Positions 22,531 to 32,302 of a DNA stretch of 64,000 nt are shown here, piece by piece. Both the position numbers and the translations under genes were made by a program. How positions within the stretch are numbered: the first letter of the stretch is position 1; each line of letters begins with the position of its first letter. The notes beneath the pieces are model-generated. The model had not been told where the DNA came from, ran no database searches, and saw only the letters and a program-made list of their open reading frames with translations. Origin of the DNA: Ectothiorhodospira magna (GTDB taxonomy: Bacteria; Pseudomonadota; Gammaproteobacteria; Ectothiorhodospirales; Ectothiorhodospiraceae); contig NZ_FOFO01000021.1 of the NCBI RefSeq assembly GCF_900110965.1, positions 1-64,000 of the forward strand, in the 5' to 3' direction.

Positions 22531-23021
22531 CTCCACGAATACTGTTCACATTTACAGTATTATGTGGGGGCTGGTGGGCCAGGTCGAGGGGCGATTTCCC
22601 GGGGATCCATCTCTCCCCCTCTGCGGTCCGCATGGGGAATTATGCCAGCCGACAGAACAACCAAGGCCATGCATGGCAGCCCCGCCACCAAGAAAGCCTG
22701 ACAGAAGGCGTTGAAATATCTTACAGATTGAATTAGCTTCAGAAGCACATAACTGCTAAGGACCGGTCGCCACATGCAGTACCCCACCGCAATACCCCAC
22801 CTCAGCAACATCCCGACGCTTACCCTGGATGGGCGCCAGCGCCTCTTGGCACCCATCGCCAGCCAGTCTCCTATTGTCTCCGACCGGCAAGGTGCTTTGG
22901 CGCATGGAGGTTATTTCCCTGAAGAACGGCGACCACGTTCGGGTCAGAGACGATGTAGGGATCGAGATACAGAAGCGAACAGGACAATGTACTGGCCACC
23001 GAATCTCCAAGGATGGAAATC
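22531..23021. other. No recognisable gene between IS copy 1 and the IS66 relic
   Basis: About 490 bp directly after the IS right end. Short frames on both strands show no known motif; a hydrophobic minus-strand frame at 22560-22856 is not convincing. Since an IS66 3' relic follows immediately, part of this may be the decayed upstream half of that transposase. Confidence 0.35.
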
Positions 23022-23297
23022 GGGGCCACCCCAAACAGCACTTGGTCACCAACCTGCTAATGAGACTGCAGGACTTCCGCGATGCCATCTGGCGCTTTGT
23101 GACCGCCTGGAGAATCCCCTTCAAAAAAACTCGCCGCGCGGATGGTCCGCCCCATCAAGGTGAAACTGAAGGTCATCGGTGGCTTCCGGGCCATGGGGGG
23201 CACCCGTGCCTTCTGCATCAACCGCTCCGGTTGGGAAACCAGCAAATTATGCGTGCAGAACCCCTTCGAAGTCCTGCGGGTGGCCGCAACAGGCTGA
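23022..23297 (+). pseudogene. IS66-family transposase, C-terminal remnant with frameshift
   Basis: The first frame reads GHPKQHLVTNLLMRLQDFRD then AIWRFVTAWRIPFKK. Past a run of seven A's near 23126-23132 the homology continues in another frame as LAARMVRPIKVKLKVIGGFR and NPFEVLRVAATG, then stop. This matches the end of IS66-type DDE transposases, where the motif is NxAE; here the glutamate is replaced by alanine. No terminal repeats of IS66 are visible. It shows that the island accumulated several elements. Confidence 0.65.
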
Positions 23298-23339
23298 ACA
23301 GCTACAACGGCTTTTGACATAGAAATTTGAGGAAAAATA

Positions 23340-25556
23340 ATGCATAACGCCATGGAACAATTTGCAAACACCTTCATGCAGTCTTTAGCCGGTAACGATA
23401 TCCCGGTTAATGATAGCCTCAAAGGTGTTTTTAGCCGAATACTGAGTAGGCAAATAAACGTCGATGAGGAGGGTGATGTGGTTATCACTCCAACCTTTGA
23501 GACGCTCGCCAAGGTTTTCACTTTCGTTATCAGTCCGATTAGCGATAGACCTGCCGCAGGGCCAATGGGTGGCTATGATAATGATCAGATCAATGCTGCC
23601 AAAGAGGAGGCTCAGACTGCCTTTGAAGAGTCTCTTGAAGGCGGGGCGACTCCCGATCCTGCATTCTTCCAGGTCAGCGATCTGAGCTTGAGTGATGATT
23701 CGGTCGCGGAAGGCACGGCCGTAACTGTCACTGCCGTGGTGACCAACACCGGCGAGCAGAGTGCCACGCAGACAGTGGAACTGCTGGTGAACGGTGTCGC
23801 GCAGTCCACCACAAGCATCACCCTGGACGGAGGCAGTAGCGAGACGGTCAGCTTCGAGCTGGCTGCAGATGACCTGAGCATCGGCAGCTACACCCTCCAG
23901 ATGGCCACTGAGGATCACACCACCGGTGAGCAGGATCTGAACGTGGAGGCGACTCCCGATCCGGAGCCTGTTCATGATTCAGTGAAGCTGGAGCTACCGC
24001 TCACAGACACATGGACAACAGGCAGCAACGATATCAGCTTCAATCTTTTCTTTCCCGCATCGGCAACCCTTGACGGTGTTTCTCTACAAGGGGGCGGCGC
24101 ACTTTCCATCTCTTCATTCAGCACCACATTGGGTGGCATGACTGAGGCCAGTTATACGATCTCTGCCAGCAATGGCCAGCCAGAAGGTGTGCTGGCATTT
24201 ACTTTCGAGGCTGAAGATTCGCTGCCGGATAATTTCTTTGTTGAGGTGAATGACTTTACTGTAAATGGCATTACTCAGGGTGACTCTACTTATGAATACC
24301 AGGATGGTGAGCTACTTGAACAGTCTACTGAACCTCCAAATTATTTAACAGTGACCAGCAAGTGGGAGCTTAAGAGCGCCATCAATGATGGCAGCTTTGC
24401 TATTGAAAACGATGGGGTGCTATACACATTTGGGGATTCTGAATTTAATATTGACACCTCTGAAATAACAAATATGTCATCGTTATTTTCTGGTATTACA
24501 GATTTCAATGAAGATATTGGCTATTGGGATACCTCCAATGTCACCGACATGAGGTGGATGTTTTGGGAAGCCGATTCCTTCAATCAGGACATCGGTGGAT
24601 GGAATACTTCCAATGTCATCAATATGTGGTCTATGTTCTCTGGAGCCGAATCCTTCAATCAGGATATCGGTGAATGGGATACCTCCAATGTTACCGACAT
24701 GGGGATTATGTTCTCCGGAGCCGAATCCTTCAATCAGGACATCGGCGGATGGGATACCTCCAATGTCACCGACATGAGGTGGATGTTCTCGAGAGCTAAA
24801 TCATTCAATCAGGACATCGGTGAATGGGATACCTCCAATGTTACCGACATGAGGAGTATGTTCTTCGGAGCCGAATCCTTCAATCAGGACATCGGCGGAT
24901 GGGATACCTCCAATGTTACCGACATGGGGAGTATGTTCTTCGGAGCCGAATCCTTCAATCAGGACATCAGCGATTGGTTTGTTCCGCTGATCCCATCGCA
25001 GCCATTTGGCTTTATAAATTGGTCATTCAACCCAGACTGGCTGCCAGACTGGGGCAAGGGATTGATGCTGGAGGTGACCGAAGAGCAATTGTTCGCTGCA
25101 GTGGCCGATGGTAGTTATGCCATTGAAGATTCAGGTGAAACATACACCTTCAGCAGTTCGGCCTTCGACATTGATACATCCTCAATCACCAACATGTCCG
25201 GGCTTTTCAAGAATTCAGACTTCAATGGGAATATCAGCTACTGGGATGTTTCTAATGTGGTCGATATGAGCCAGATGTTCATGGGTGCTACAACATTCAA
25301 TCAAGAACTCAATGATTGGGATGTTTCTAGCGTCAAGGATATGAGTGAGATGTTCAGGGATACAAATAACTTCAATAAACACCTGAATCAATGGGACGTG
25401 TCGAATGTCGAAAACATGGATCAAATGTTTTTCTACGCAAACAATTTCAGCCGGGACATTTCAAATTGGGATGTGTCTTCACTTGACAATATGCCGGATG
25501 ATTTCGCCAATAACCTGAACCCGGATTTTCATCCGGATTGGAGCATGTTTATTTAA
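23340..25556 (+). CDS. CARDB and BspA-type (DUF285) repeat protein
   Basis: A 738-residue acidic protein. Residues 1-105 match nothing I recognise and contain no signal peptide. Residues about 112-203 look like a CARDB immunoglobulin-like domain. Two homologous modules follow, about 345-560 and 575-735. Each opens with an AI-DGS-AIE-G-YTF segment and runs into 25-residue BspA leucine-rich repeats (consensus [20 protein letters not shown] plus FSGAE). Such proteins are usually surface-exposed and adhesive, but no anchor or export signal is visible. AGGAA precedes the ATG. The gene is clearly more AT-rich than its neighbours and sits between two IS1380-like copies, so horizontal acquisition is likely. 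Function unknown. Confidence 0.85.
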   Translation: MHNAMEQFANTFMQSLAGNDIPVNDSLKGVFSRILSRQINVDEEGDVVITPTFETLAKVFTFVISPISDRPAAGPMGGYDNDQINAAKEEAQTAFEESLEGGATPDPAFFQVSDLSLSDDSVAEGTAVTVTAVVTNTGEQSATQTVELLVNGVAQSTTSITLDGGSSETVSFELAADDLSIGSYTLQMATEDHTTGEQDLNVEATPDPEPVHDSVKLELPLTDTWTTGSNDISFNLFFPASATLDGVSLQGGGALSISSFSTTLGGMTEASYTISASNGQPEGVLAFTFEAEDSLPDNFFVEVNDFTVNGITQGDSTYEYQDGELLEQSTEPPNYLTVTSKWELKSAINDGSFAIENDGVLYTFGDSEFNIDTSEITNMSSLFSGITDFNEDIGYWDTSNVTDMRWMFWEADSFNQDIGGWNTSNVINMWSMFSGAESFNQDIGEWDTSNVTDMGIMFSGAESFNQDIGGWDTSNVTDMRWMFSRAKSFNQDIGEWDTSNVTDMRSMFFGAESFNQDIGGWDTSNVTDMGSMFFGAESFNQDISDWFVPLIPSQPFGFINWSFNPDWLPDWGKGLMLEVTEEQLFAAVADGSYAIEDSGETYTFSSSAFDIDTSSITNMSGLFKNSDFNGNISYWDVSNVVDMSQMFMGATTFNQELNDWDVSSVKDMSEMFRDTNNFNKHLNQWDVSNVENMDQMFFYANNFSRDISNWDVSSLDNMPDDFANNLNPDFHPDWSMFI
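24515..24975 (+). repeat. 75-bp tandem repeats inside the BspA-type gene
   Basis: TTCAATCAGGA recurs at 24579, 24654, 24729, 24804, 24879 and 24954, exactly 75 bp apart, giving six in-frame 25-residue units that are close to identical at DNA level. The second module (from about 25190) has the same protein pattern but diverged DNA, so the first block expanded more recently. Copy number could vary by slippage or recombination without shifting frame. Confidence 0.9.
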
Positions 25557-26342
25557 ATCGCCCGTATTTCCCTCATGCTGCGAGACCCATTCGAGACAGT
25601 GCGCCTATTTTGGGAGGCCGGAGGTGGGCTTTGCGAATCCCGGAGACGTATCCCCATGTCGTGGATCAGTCGAGGCGAGATGGGGTGCTCTCGGGCAGCA
25701 TGAGCGCGTGGCGACGCTTCTGAGGGAAGGCATGGTCGCGGGTAAGGAATTACCCGCGGCCGCCCCCCCGCACAACACTGGCAAACGAGCTGATTTGCAT
25801 AACGCTGGAGCAGCGGGCGATCTACTTGGCAGTGCAGCACTCACCTCAACCAGCACACCAATATCGACGCCCCCGCGGGTTGCTTCCATCTTCTCTCGCT
25901 TCACCGTCTTGGGGTTGTCTGCGTACCTCAAGCCACAGCACGTCCGTTACGCATTGAATAGATTGTCCAGAAACGATCATCGCCCCCATACCCCCGGCCC
26001 CGAACTGAGCGCGGAAGGTAACGCCTCCGCACGCAGCTTGGTACGGCGGCTGTCAGTCAGAAGGGTGGCTCATCTCCCGGTAGCCGGCCGGCAAGCCCGG
26101 CGGCGGTTGACCGTGGCATGGTCGGGTGGTATTTCATCTGTCTCATGGGCTAGACCCAACAGCCGTGTCACCAGGCCGCCACTTCTCTCAAGGCCGGGCC
26201 AACCGAGTACTCATGTCGAGTTCGAACCGCCCGTACATGCTGCACGTTTTGCTGGGTGAAGCGTCGCAGGATGGCCTAGGCCTGCCCTGTACCCACATCT
26301 TCCGCTGGACAAACGCCTGCCGGGGCGGTTACGGTCCCTGGC
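25557..26342. other. 785-bp stretch with no recognisable gene
   Basis: Open frames exist on both strands (for example a 211-codon plus frame at 25624-26259 and a minus frame from 25931), but they are rich in Arg, Pro and Ser, lack ribosome-binding sites and show no motif I know. GC is high again compared with the preceding gene. Most likely it is decayed accessory DNA. Confidence 0.4.
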
Positions 26343-26466
26343 ATGCGAGCACAGAATCAGATCAAGCGTACGCTTAGTGAGCCGGAAAGTGTTGCCCGGG
26401 TGCAAGCCCTGATGCGGGAGTTTCCCGATGCCCATCGCACCGGGATTGCGGACAAGGTGTGTGCCA
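26343..26466 (+). pseudogene. N-terminal stub of a DUF4338-type transposase, cut by IS1380-like copy 2
   Basis: The frame opens MRAQNQIKRTLSEPESVARV and continues VQALMREFPDAHRTGIADKV before it meets the left end of IS copy 2 at 26467. The arrangement resembles the start of IS4-like transposases that carry an N-terminal DUF4338 region. The remaining protein is absent on the other side of the IS, where the nit promoter region begins, so a deletion accompanied or followed the insertion. Family assignment is from memory and tentative. Confidence 0.45.
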
Positions 26467-27683
26467 CCTGAATCCGTGACGAAATCTCGCCAAATTTCAT
26501 GATTAGCCTTCAAAAACAACAAGATAAATGAGAAAATCGGGGCTTCCCGTTGCACCAGTTGGGTGAACCCAGATGCCCCTCAAAAAACCTCGCCTTGAGC
26601 AGTCGCCGCGCCGGATTCTCACCGCCCATGCGGGGCTGGCACTGATTGGCGAGGCGATTGCGGCATCCCGCCTGGATCAGGCGGTGAAGTCGATGGGATC
26701 TTACCGGGGCACCGACCATGGTCAGGTGCTCAGCACCTACCTGGGGCTGCTTACCCTGGGCAAGAGCGACTTTGAAGCCGCCGAGGGGGTGCGCAAGGAT
26801 CCGTTCTTTCTGTCCTGCATGGGCTTGAAGCGCGGGCTGTCGGCAGCGCGCTTGCGTCAGCGCATGGATGCCTCGGCCATGGATATCGACTTCATCATCA
26901 AGTGGAACCCCCGACAGGCGTCGGCCGCTGACTGGCTGGCGCATGCGGATGGCCTGGAGGCGAGCAAGGTCAAGTGGGAAGCGCCCCGCGAGGGTAAGCG
27001 GATCGCCACCTTCAGCGTCAACGAAACCCGGAGCTGGCAAGGGCAGGAGTACACCTTCCGACGCGTCATGCGCGTGGTGGAGCGCACTATTGACCGCAAG
27101 GGTCAGGCGCTGGTGTTCCCCGACCTGGAGGTCGAGGGCTGGTGGACCTCCCTGGAGTTGTCCGATGACGACATCATCGCCCTGTATCGCGGCCATGCCA
27201 CCTGCGAGCATTTCCATTCCGAGTTCAAGACCGACATGGACCTGGAGCGCCTGCCCTCCGGCAAGTTCGACACCAACACCCTGGTCATGGCAGCGGGCAC
27301 TTTCGTGTACAACGTCCTGCGCTGGATCGGCCTGCAGGGGCTGATCGGCGATGACTCGCCCGTGCGCCATCCCGCCAAGCGCCGCCGTATCCGCACGGTG
27401 TTCCAGGAGTTGATCAGCCTGCCGGCACAACTGGTTCACCACGCCCGTCAGGTCTGGTTGCGCTTTGGTGCGCACTGCCTGGCGCACAGGCGGCGCGGAT
27501 ACCCATGGCTCCGGCCCCGGGAATCACCCCCAAATGTTGCTTGGAAAGGCTCGAATTTCATGGATAAACGCCTTCAGGTACCCTGAACGCTGGTTGGCCA
27601 CCGGTCACAGCATCGCTCGCGGGGTCGCCCCCCTGCCAGGGCCGATTTCCGGTCGGGCGGGCGAGGTTGGCCACGGATTCAGG
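26467..27683 (+). mobile_element. IS1380-like element, copy 2 (internally deleted)
   Basis: Same length (1217 bp), orientation and terminal repeats as the copy at 21314-22530, offset by 5153 bp. The only difference I found is A22058 changed to T27211. Flanking four bases are GCCA and AGTA, so no target duplication is seen. Its right end lies 72 bp before the nit start and defines the right edge of the island. Confidence 0.85.
26573..27586 (+). pseudogene. IS1380-family transposase lacking its central catalytic segment, copy 2
   Basis: Identical to copy 1, including the same internal deletion after RLRQRMDAS, apart from one residue: Gln becomes His in the conserved CEQFHSEFK motif (here CEHFHSEFK). 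Sharing one deletion breakpoint means both copies derive from one already defective element. Confidence 0.85.
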
Positions 27684-27755
27684 AGTATAGTCTAAAGGCC
27701 GCCTTGAACACCCAGAACCCATCCACGATGACGCGCAAGTAAACAGGGAATCAAT

Positions 27756-28604
27756 GTGACCATGATCGCCGCCGTTCAAATGGCCTCGGGGACCAACCTG
27801 AGTGCCAATCTTCAGGAAGCCGGACGCCTGATCGCCCAGGCCGCCCAGGCTGGTGCCCGCCTGGTGGTCCTGCCGGAGAACTTCGCCCTGATGGGGATGT
27901 CCGAACACGACAAGGTGAAGGTGCGGGAAGCGCCGGGCCAGGGACCAATTCAGGATTTTCTGGCGGAACAGGCCCGCCGTCACGGAATCTGGCTGGTGGG
28001 GGGAACAACCCCGATGACCTGCCCGGACCCGGCCAAGGTATATGCCGCCTGTCTGGTTTACAATGATCAAGGCCGGATGGTGGGCCGTTATGACAAGATT
28101 CACCTGTTCGATGTGCATCTGCCGGACAACGACGAGCATTACGAAGAATCCGAAACCATCGTCGCCGGTGATCAGGTGGTGGTGGTGGAGACCCCCTTCG
28201 GGATCATGGGGCTGTCAGTCTGCTATGACCTGAGGTTCCCGGAACTGTACCGGGGGTTGCTGGACCAGGGCGCGGAGATCGTGGTGCTGCCAGCGGCTTT
28301 TACCGCCGTGACCGGTCGTGCCCACTGGGAAGCCCTGGTGCGGGCGCGGGCCATCGAGAATCAGGTCTACATGGTGGCTGCCGCCCAGGGTGGTTATCAC
28401 GTCAATGGCCGGGAAACCCACGGTGACAGCATGGTGGTGGACCCCTGGGGCAATGTGCTCGACCGTCTGCCCCGGGGTTCCGGGGTGGTGACCGGCACCC
28501 TGGACCGGGAATGGCAACAGTCCATCCGCCGCAGTTTTCCGTCCATCTACCATCGTCGACTCTCCTGCAACCTCTCATCTGACACTGATCAAAGGCCCCT
28601 TTAA
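27756..28604 (+). CDS. Nitrilase-superfamily carbon-nitrogen hydrolase (Nit1/Nit2-like)
   Basis: A cytoplasmic amidase of the group that repairs deaminated glutathione or hydrolyses omega-amides. The 282-residue protein has the Glu-Lys-Cys triad E41 (PENFALMG), K114 (YDKIHLFD) and C156 ([10 protein letters not shown]). The start is GTG 27756 with AGGGAA close upstream; ATG 27762 is the alternative. It overlaps the tldD start (TAATG). The yhdP-nit-tldD order is conserved elsewhere, which marks the DNA between yhdP and nit as inserted. Confidence 0.92.
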   Translation: MTMIAAVQMASGTNLSANLQEAGRLIAQAAQAGARLVVLPENFALMGMSEHDKVKVREAPGQGPIQDFLAEQARRHGIWLVGGTTPMTCPDPAKVYAACLVYNDQGRMVGRYDKIHLFDVHLPDNDEHYEESETIVAGDQVVVVETPFGIMGLSVCYDLRFPELYRGLLDQGAEIVVLPAAFTAVTGRAHWEALVRARAIENQVYMVAAAQGGYHVNGRETHGDSMVVDPWGNVLDRLPRGSGVVTGTLDREWQQSIRRSFPSIYHRRLSCNLSSDTDQRPL

Positions 28605-30049
28605 TGACCCAAGCTCTGGATACCGCCCGCCTGCATCTGCTGGAACCTGCCGGCCTCACCGAGGCTGATCTGGACCGGGTGCTTGGCACCCTGTGTGGCC
28701 CCGGTCTGGATGGGGGCGATCTGTATTTTCAGTTGTCCCGCCACGAGTCCTGGATGCTGGAGGATGGCATCGTCAAGGATGCCGGCTACAACATCGAGCA
28801 AGGGGTGGGGGTACGCGCCCTGTCCGGCGACAAGACCGGTTTTGCCTATTCCGACGAGATTCTGCTGCCCTCCCTGATGGAGGCAGCCCGCGCTGCCCGG
28901 GCCATTGGCCGGGATCATCGTGATGGCACGGTGCCGATGCAGCGGCAGACAATGACACACCGCCTCTATCCCTCGGTAGACCCTCTGGGGACCCTGGACG
29001 AACAGGCCAAGATTGATCTGTTGCAGCGTCTGGACGCGGAAGCCCGGCGTCAGGACCCCCGGGTGAGTCAGGTGATCGTCAGTCTGGCCGGGGTCCATGA
29101 GGTGGTGATGGTGATGCACACCGACGGCACCGTGGCGGCAGATGTGCGGCCCTTGGTGCGTCTGAGCATCCATGTCATCGCCGAGGACGACAAGGGGCGC
29201 CGGGAGCAGGGGTCCAGCGGCGGTGGTGGACGCAGCGGTTACGAATTCTTTCTGGATCAGGAGCGGGGTCTGGGCTATGCCCGGGAAGCAGTGCGTCAGG
29301 CCCTGGTGAATCTGGAGGCGGACGAGGCCCCGGCGGGCACCATGACCGTGGTGCTGGGGTCCGGCTGGCCCGGCGTACTGCTCCACGAAGCCGTGGGCCA
29401 CGGCCTGGAAGGTGACTTCAACCGCAAGGGGACCTCGGCCTTCAGCAACCGGCTGGGGCAGAAGGTGGCGGCATCCGGGGTGACGGTGGTGGATGACGGC
29501 ACCCTGGCCGGGCGGCGGGGTTCACTGAACGTGGATGATGAAGGCATCCCCACCCAGTCCACGGTGCTGATCGAGGACGGCATCCTCAAGGGTTACATGC
29601 AGGACCGGCTCAATGCCGGGCTGATGGGGCTGGCGCCCACGGGCAACGGTCGCCGCGAGTCCTATGCCCATCTGCCCATGCCCCGCATGACCAATACCTA
29701 CATGCTGGCGGGCGCCCATGACCCGGGCGAGATCATCGCCTCGGTGGACAAGGGGCTCTATGCGGTGAATTTCGGCGGTGGTCAGGTGGACATCACCTCC
29801 GGCAAGTTCGTCTTCTCCGCCTCGGAGGCCTATCTGATCGAAGGCGGCAAGGTGACCCGGCCAGTGCGGGGGGCCACCCTGATCGGCAACGGCCCCGAGG
29901 TCATGAGCCGGATTGCCATGGTGGGCAATGACCTGGCCCTGGACAGTGGCGTGGGCACCTGCGGCAAGGAAGGTCAGAGCGTGCCAGTGGGGGTCGGACA
30001 GCCCACCCTTCGGGTGGACGGCCTGACGGTGGGCGGCACCAATCACTGA
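28604..30049 (+). CDS. tldD: Metalloprotease TldD
   Basis: Zinc peptidase subunit that, with PmbA/TldE, degrades unfolded or leader peptides (microcin B17 maturation, CcdA turnover). The 481-residue protein contains the metal motif H261EAVGH266-type [12 protein letters not shown]. It is coupled to nit by a TAATG overlap and ends 7 bases inside the convergent darP gene. Confidence 0.96.
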   Translation: MTQALDTARLHLLEPAGLTEADLDRVLGTLCGPGLDGGDLYFQLSRHESWMLEDGIVKDAGYNIEQGVGVRALSGDKTGFAYSDEILLPSLMEAARAARAIGRDHRDGTVPMQRQTMTHRLYPSVDPLGTLDEQAKIDLLQRLDAEARRQDPRVSQVIVSLAGVHEVVMVMHTDGTVAADVRPLVRLSIHVIAEDDKGRREQGSSGGGGRSGYEFFLDQERGLGYAREAVRQALVNLEADEAPAGTMTVVLGSGWPGVLLHEAVGHGLEGDFNRKGTSAFSNRLGQKVAASGVTVVDDGTLAGRRGSLNVDDEGIPTQSTVLIEDGILKGYMQDRLNAGLMGLAPTGNGRRESYAHLPMPRMTNTYMLAGAHDPGEIIASVDKGLYAVNFGGGQVDITSGKFVFSASEAYLIEGGKVTRPVRGATLIGNGPEVMSRIAMVGNDLALDSGVGTCGKEGQSVPVGVGQPTLRVDGLTVGGTNH

Positions 30050-30576
30050 TCCTCTGGCGACGGGCTATCCGATGTCTGCATGGTGTCGGATGTCTGCATG
30101 GTGTCGGACACCAGGCGGAACAGGGCCCGGGATGCCCCGGGACGTTGGGCGCGGGCATCGGCAGCCAGTGTCGCCAGGCGTTTGCGGTTCACTCGGGGAT
30201 ATGCATCGCAGAAAGAGACCAGCGCCGTGTCTCCCTCGGTGATCAGCCGGTCCCGCCACTGCTCCATCCGGTGAAAGCGCCGGGCCTGGGCACGGCGGGC
30301 CGCCTCCCTGGCCTCGATGGCCGCCTGAATGGGGCCGGTGTCCACCTGACGCATCAGCTTACCGATATACTGGCGCTGTCGTCGCAGGGCTTCCTTGCGC
30401 AGGCCGCGGCAGTGGTGGAGGGCATCCAGCAGGCGTTCTGGCAGGTCCAGAGCCTTGAGGTCCGCCTCGGAAAGCTCAAGCAGGGCCTCACCCAGGTCCT
30501 TGGCGGCCTGAGCCTCCCGTTTGCGGGCGCCGCGGCTGGGGCGGTCGAATTCATCCAGTTCATCATGGGTCATCAT
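30043..30576 (-). CDS. darP: Ribosome-associated protein DarP/YjgA (DUF615)
   Basis: Associates with late 50S precursors and assists ribosome assembly. The 177-residue basic helical protein has the family core ([34 protein letters not shown]). It has an unusual C-terminal tail where DTMQTS is repeated twice, from a perfect 18-bp duplication at 30071-30106. It is antisense between tldD and pmbA; in most relatives it lies on the same strand order beside pmbA. Confidence 0.9.
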   Translation of the reverse strand: MMTHDELDEFDRPSRGARKREAQAAKDLGEALLELSEADLKALDLPERLLDALHHCRGLRKEALRRQRQYIGKLMRQVDTGPIQAAIEAREAARRAQARRFHRMEQWRDRLITEGDTALVSFCDAYPRVNRKRLATLAADARAQRPGASRALFRLVSDTMQTSDTMQTSDSPSPEDQ

Positions 30577-30630
30577 GGGACATAGTGTATCCCGAAGACC
30601 CCTTCAACGAGCATCACCAAAGGAGATCTC

Positions 30631-31974
30631 ATGTCCGAACCCCAGACCCCGGTTCTCGATGCGCAGGCGCTGGAACAACTCGTCGGGCAGGTCCTGGACG
30701 AGGCCCGTCGCGCCGGGGCCACGGCTGCTGAGGTGGCTGTCAGCCACGATACCGGCCTGTCGGTCAATGTCCGCCTGGGCGAGGTGGAAACCCTGGAGTT
30801 TCACCGTGATCAGGGTGTAGGCGTCACCGTTTACATCGGCCAGCGCAAGGGTTCCGCCAGCAGTTCCGATCTGCGTGCCCGATCCCTGCGGGAAGTGGCC
30901 GAGGCCGCCTGCCGCATCGCCCGCTATACCGCCGAGGACCCCTGTGCCGGCCTGGCCGACGCCGGTCTCATGGCCCGGGACTATCCTGCCCTGGACCTGG
31001 ATCATCCCTGGGATCTGGAGGCCGACGACGCCATCGGGATTGCCCGACGTTGCGAGGCTGCGGCCCGCGCCGAGGATGCCCGGATCATCAATTCCGAAGG
31101 CGGCAGCGTCAACACCTTCCGGGGCACCGCCATCTATGGCAACAGCCACGGTTTTATCGGCGGCTACGCCTCCACCCGGCATTCCCTGAGTTGTTCCGTG
31201 CTGGCGGGGGACGGCGGTACCATGGAGCGGGATTATTGGTACACCGTGGCTCGGGAAGCTGGTGCCCTGGAAACCCCCGAATCCGTGGGCATGGAGGCCG
31301 CCCGCCGGGCGGTGCGCCGTCTCAATGCCCGGCGTCTTTCCACCCGCCGGGTGCCCGTGCTTTATGCCCCGGATGTGGCCCGTTCCATGCTAGGGCATTT
31401 TGTCGCCGCCATCCGCGGCAGCGCCCTGTATCGCAAGTCCTCGTTCCTGGTGGACCGGCTGGGGGAGCGGATCTTTCCTGAATTTGTGCATATCCACGAG
31501 CAGCCCCACATCCCCCGGGCCCTGGGCAGTGCCCCCTTCGACGGTGAGGGTGTAGCCACCCAGGCCAGGGATCTGGTCCGTGACGGCCATCTGGCATCCT
31601 ATGCCCTGGACAGCTACTCTGCCCGCAAACTGGGGATGGAAACCACGGGGAACGCCGGCGGCGTGCGCAATCTCACCATTGATCCGGGTACCCGGGATGC
31701 CCAGGCCCTGCTGCGGGAGATGGGTACCGGGCTGCTGGTGACCGAACTGATCGGTCACGGCATCAATATGGTCAACGGCGACTATTCCCGGGGTGCGGCG
31801 GGGTTCTGGGTGGAAAATGGCGAGATTTTATATCCGGTCTCCGAGATCACCGTGGCGGGCAATCTCAAGGACATGTTCATGAATCTGGTGGCTGTGGGTT
31901 CGGACGTGGATTTGCGGGGCAATATCCGGACCGGTTCCCTGCTGATCGACGGTCTTACCATTGCCGGCGAGTAA
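30631..31974 (+). CDS. pmbA: Metalloprotease PmbA/TldE
   Basis: Partner subunit of TldD; the TldD-TldE complex removes leader peptides, with the active-site metal in TldD. The 447-residue protein has typical segments (SSSDLRARSLREVAEAACRI, the C-terminal RGAAGFWVENGEI and GNIRTGSLLIDGLTIAGE). An AAGGAG ribosome-binding site lies at about 30619-30624. No HExxH is present, as expected for this subunit. Confidence 0.95.
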   Translation: MSEPQTPVLDAQALEQLVGQVLDEARRAGATAAEVAVSHDTGLSVNVRLGEVETLEFHRDQGVGVTVYIGQRKGSASSSDLRARSLREVAEAACRIARYTAEDPCAGLADAGLMARDYPALDLDHPWDLEADDAIGIARRCEAAARAEDARIINSEGGSVNTFRGTAIYGNSHGFIGGYASTRHSLSCSVLAGDGGTMERDYWYTVAREAGALETPESVGMEAARRAVRRLNARRLSTRRVPVLYAPDVARSMLGHFVAAIRGSALYRKSSFLVDRLGERIFPEFVHIHEQPHIPRALGSAPFDGEGVATQARDLVRDGHLASYALDSYSARKLGMETTGNAGGVRNLTIDPGTRDAQALLREMGTGLLVTELIGHGINMVNGDYSRGAAGFWVENGEILYPVSEITVAGNLKDMFMNLVAVGSDVDLRGNIRTGSLLIDGLTIAGE

Positions 31975-31984
31975 ACCTCGGTGC

Positions 31985-32031
31985 TTGCAAAGTCCTGTTG
32001 CTGGTGCTGGTTCGGCCACAGGGCTTTGCAA
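31985..32031. repeat. 14-bp inverted repeat between pmbA and tRNA-Met
   Basis: TTGCAAAGTCCTGT (from 31985) pairs with ACAGGGCTTTGCAA (to 32031) with one G-T wobble across a 19-base spacer. No T-run follows on either strand, so it is not a standard terminator. It could shape the pmbA 3' end or be a remnant of a mobile end. Confidence 0.6.
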
Positions 32032-32086
32032 CGGATTGCCTTCCACCAGCTTGCGCTGGCTGTTGACACGAAAAACCTGCAGGCAC

Positions 32087-32115
32087 AAAAAAACCGCGTT
32101 GCGACGCGGTTTTTT
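32087..32115. terminator. Bidirectional intrinsic terminator between pmbA and tRNA-Met
   Basis: AAACCGCGT, a TGCG loop, and ACGCGGTTT form a 9-bp stem flanked by A's on one side and T's on the other. It can stop pmbA transcripts on the plus strand and tRNA-Met transcripts on the minus strand. Confidence 0.85.
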
Positions 32116-32144
32116 GCTGCAAGGAAGCCCTGCATTGGAATACA

Positions 32145-32221
32145 TGGTGGCTACGGGTGGATTTGAACCACCGACCCCCGCATTATGAGTGCGATGCTCT
32201 GACCAGCTGAGCTACGTAGCC
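32145..32221 (-). tRNA. tRNA-Met (CAT), elongator
   Basis: A 77-nt cloverleaf with acceptor GGCTACG/CGTAGCC, anticodon CAT at 32185-32187 in the loop CTCATAA, TTCAAAT in the T loop, and a genome-encoded CCA end. The acceptor begins with a paired G, and the overall sequence matches the elongator rather than the initiator type. Confidence 0.95.
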
Positions 32222-32234
32222 TTTAAAGCGCGGC

Positions 32235-32263
32235 ATTTTCCACCAACCCCGGCGGCTTGTCAA
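32235..32263 (-). promoter_or_regulatory. Probable sigma70 promoter of tRNA-Met
   Basis: On the minus strand a perfect TTGACA (32263-32258) is followed by a 17-base spacer and GAAAAT (32240-32235), ending about 14 bases before the mature tRNA 5' end. The -10 is weak but spacing and position are right. Confidence 0.6.
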
Positions 32264-32302
32264 GTACCCAGCAATTCCGTGTTAGCGCCAGTGGTTTTGG
32301 TT

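Noticed and set aside
24515-24975. Regular 75-bp repeats suggesting a CRISPR or satellite array
   Set aside because: The repeats are contiguous, without unique spacers, and lie in frame within the BspA-type gene.
25624-26259. 211-codon open frame in the island
   Set aside because: There is no ribosome-binding site, no motif, Arg/Pro/Ser-rich composition, and competing open frames on the other strand.
21314-27683. True composite transposon with target duplication
   Set aside because: Outer flanks (TAGG and AGTA) do not match, nor do those of the individual copies, so single-step composite transposition is not shown.
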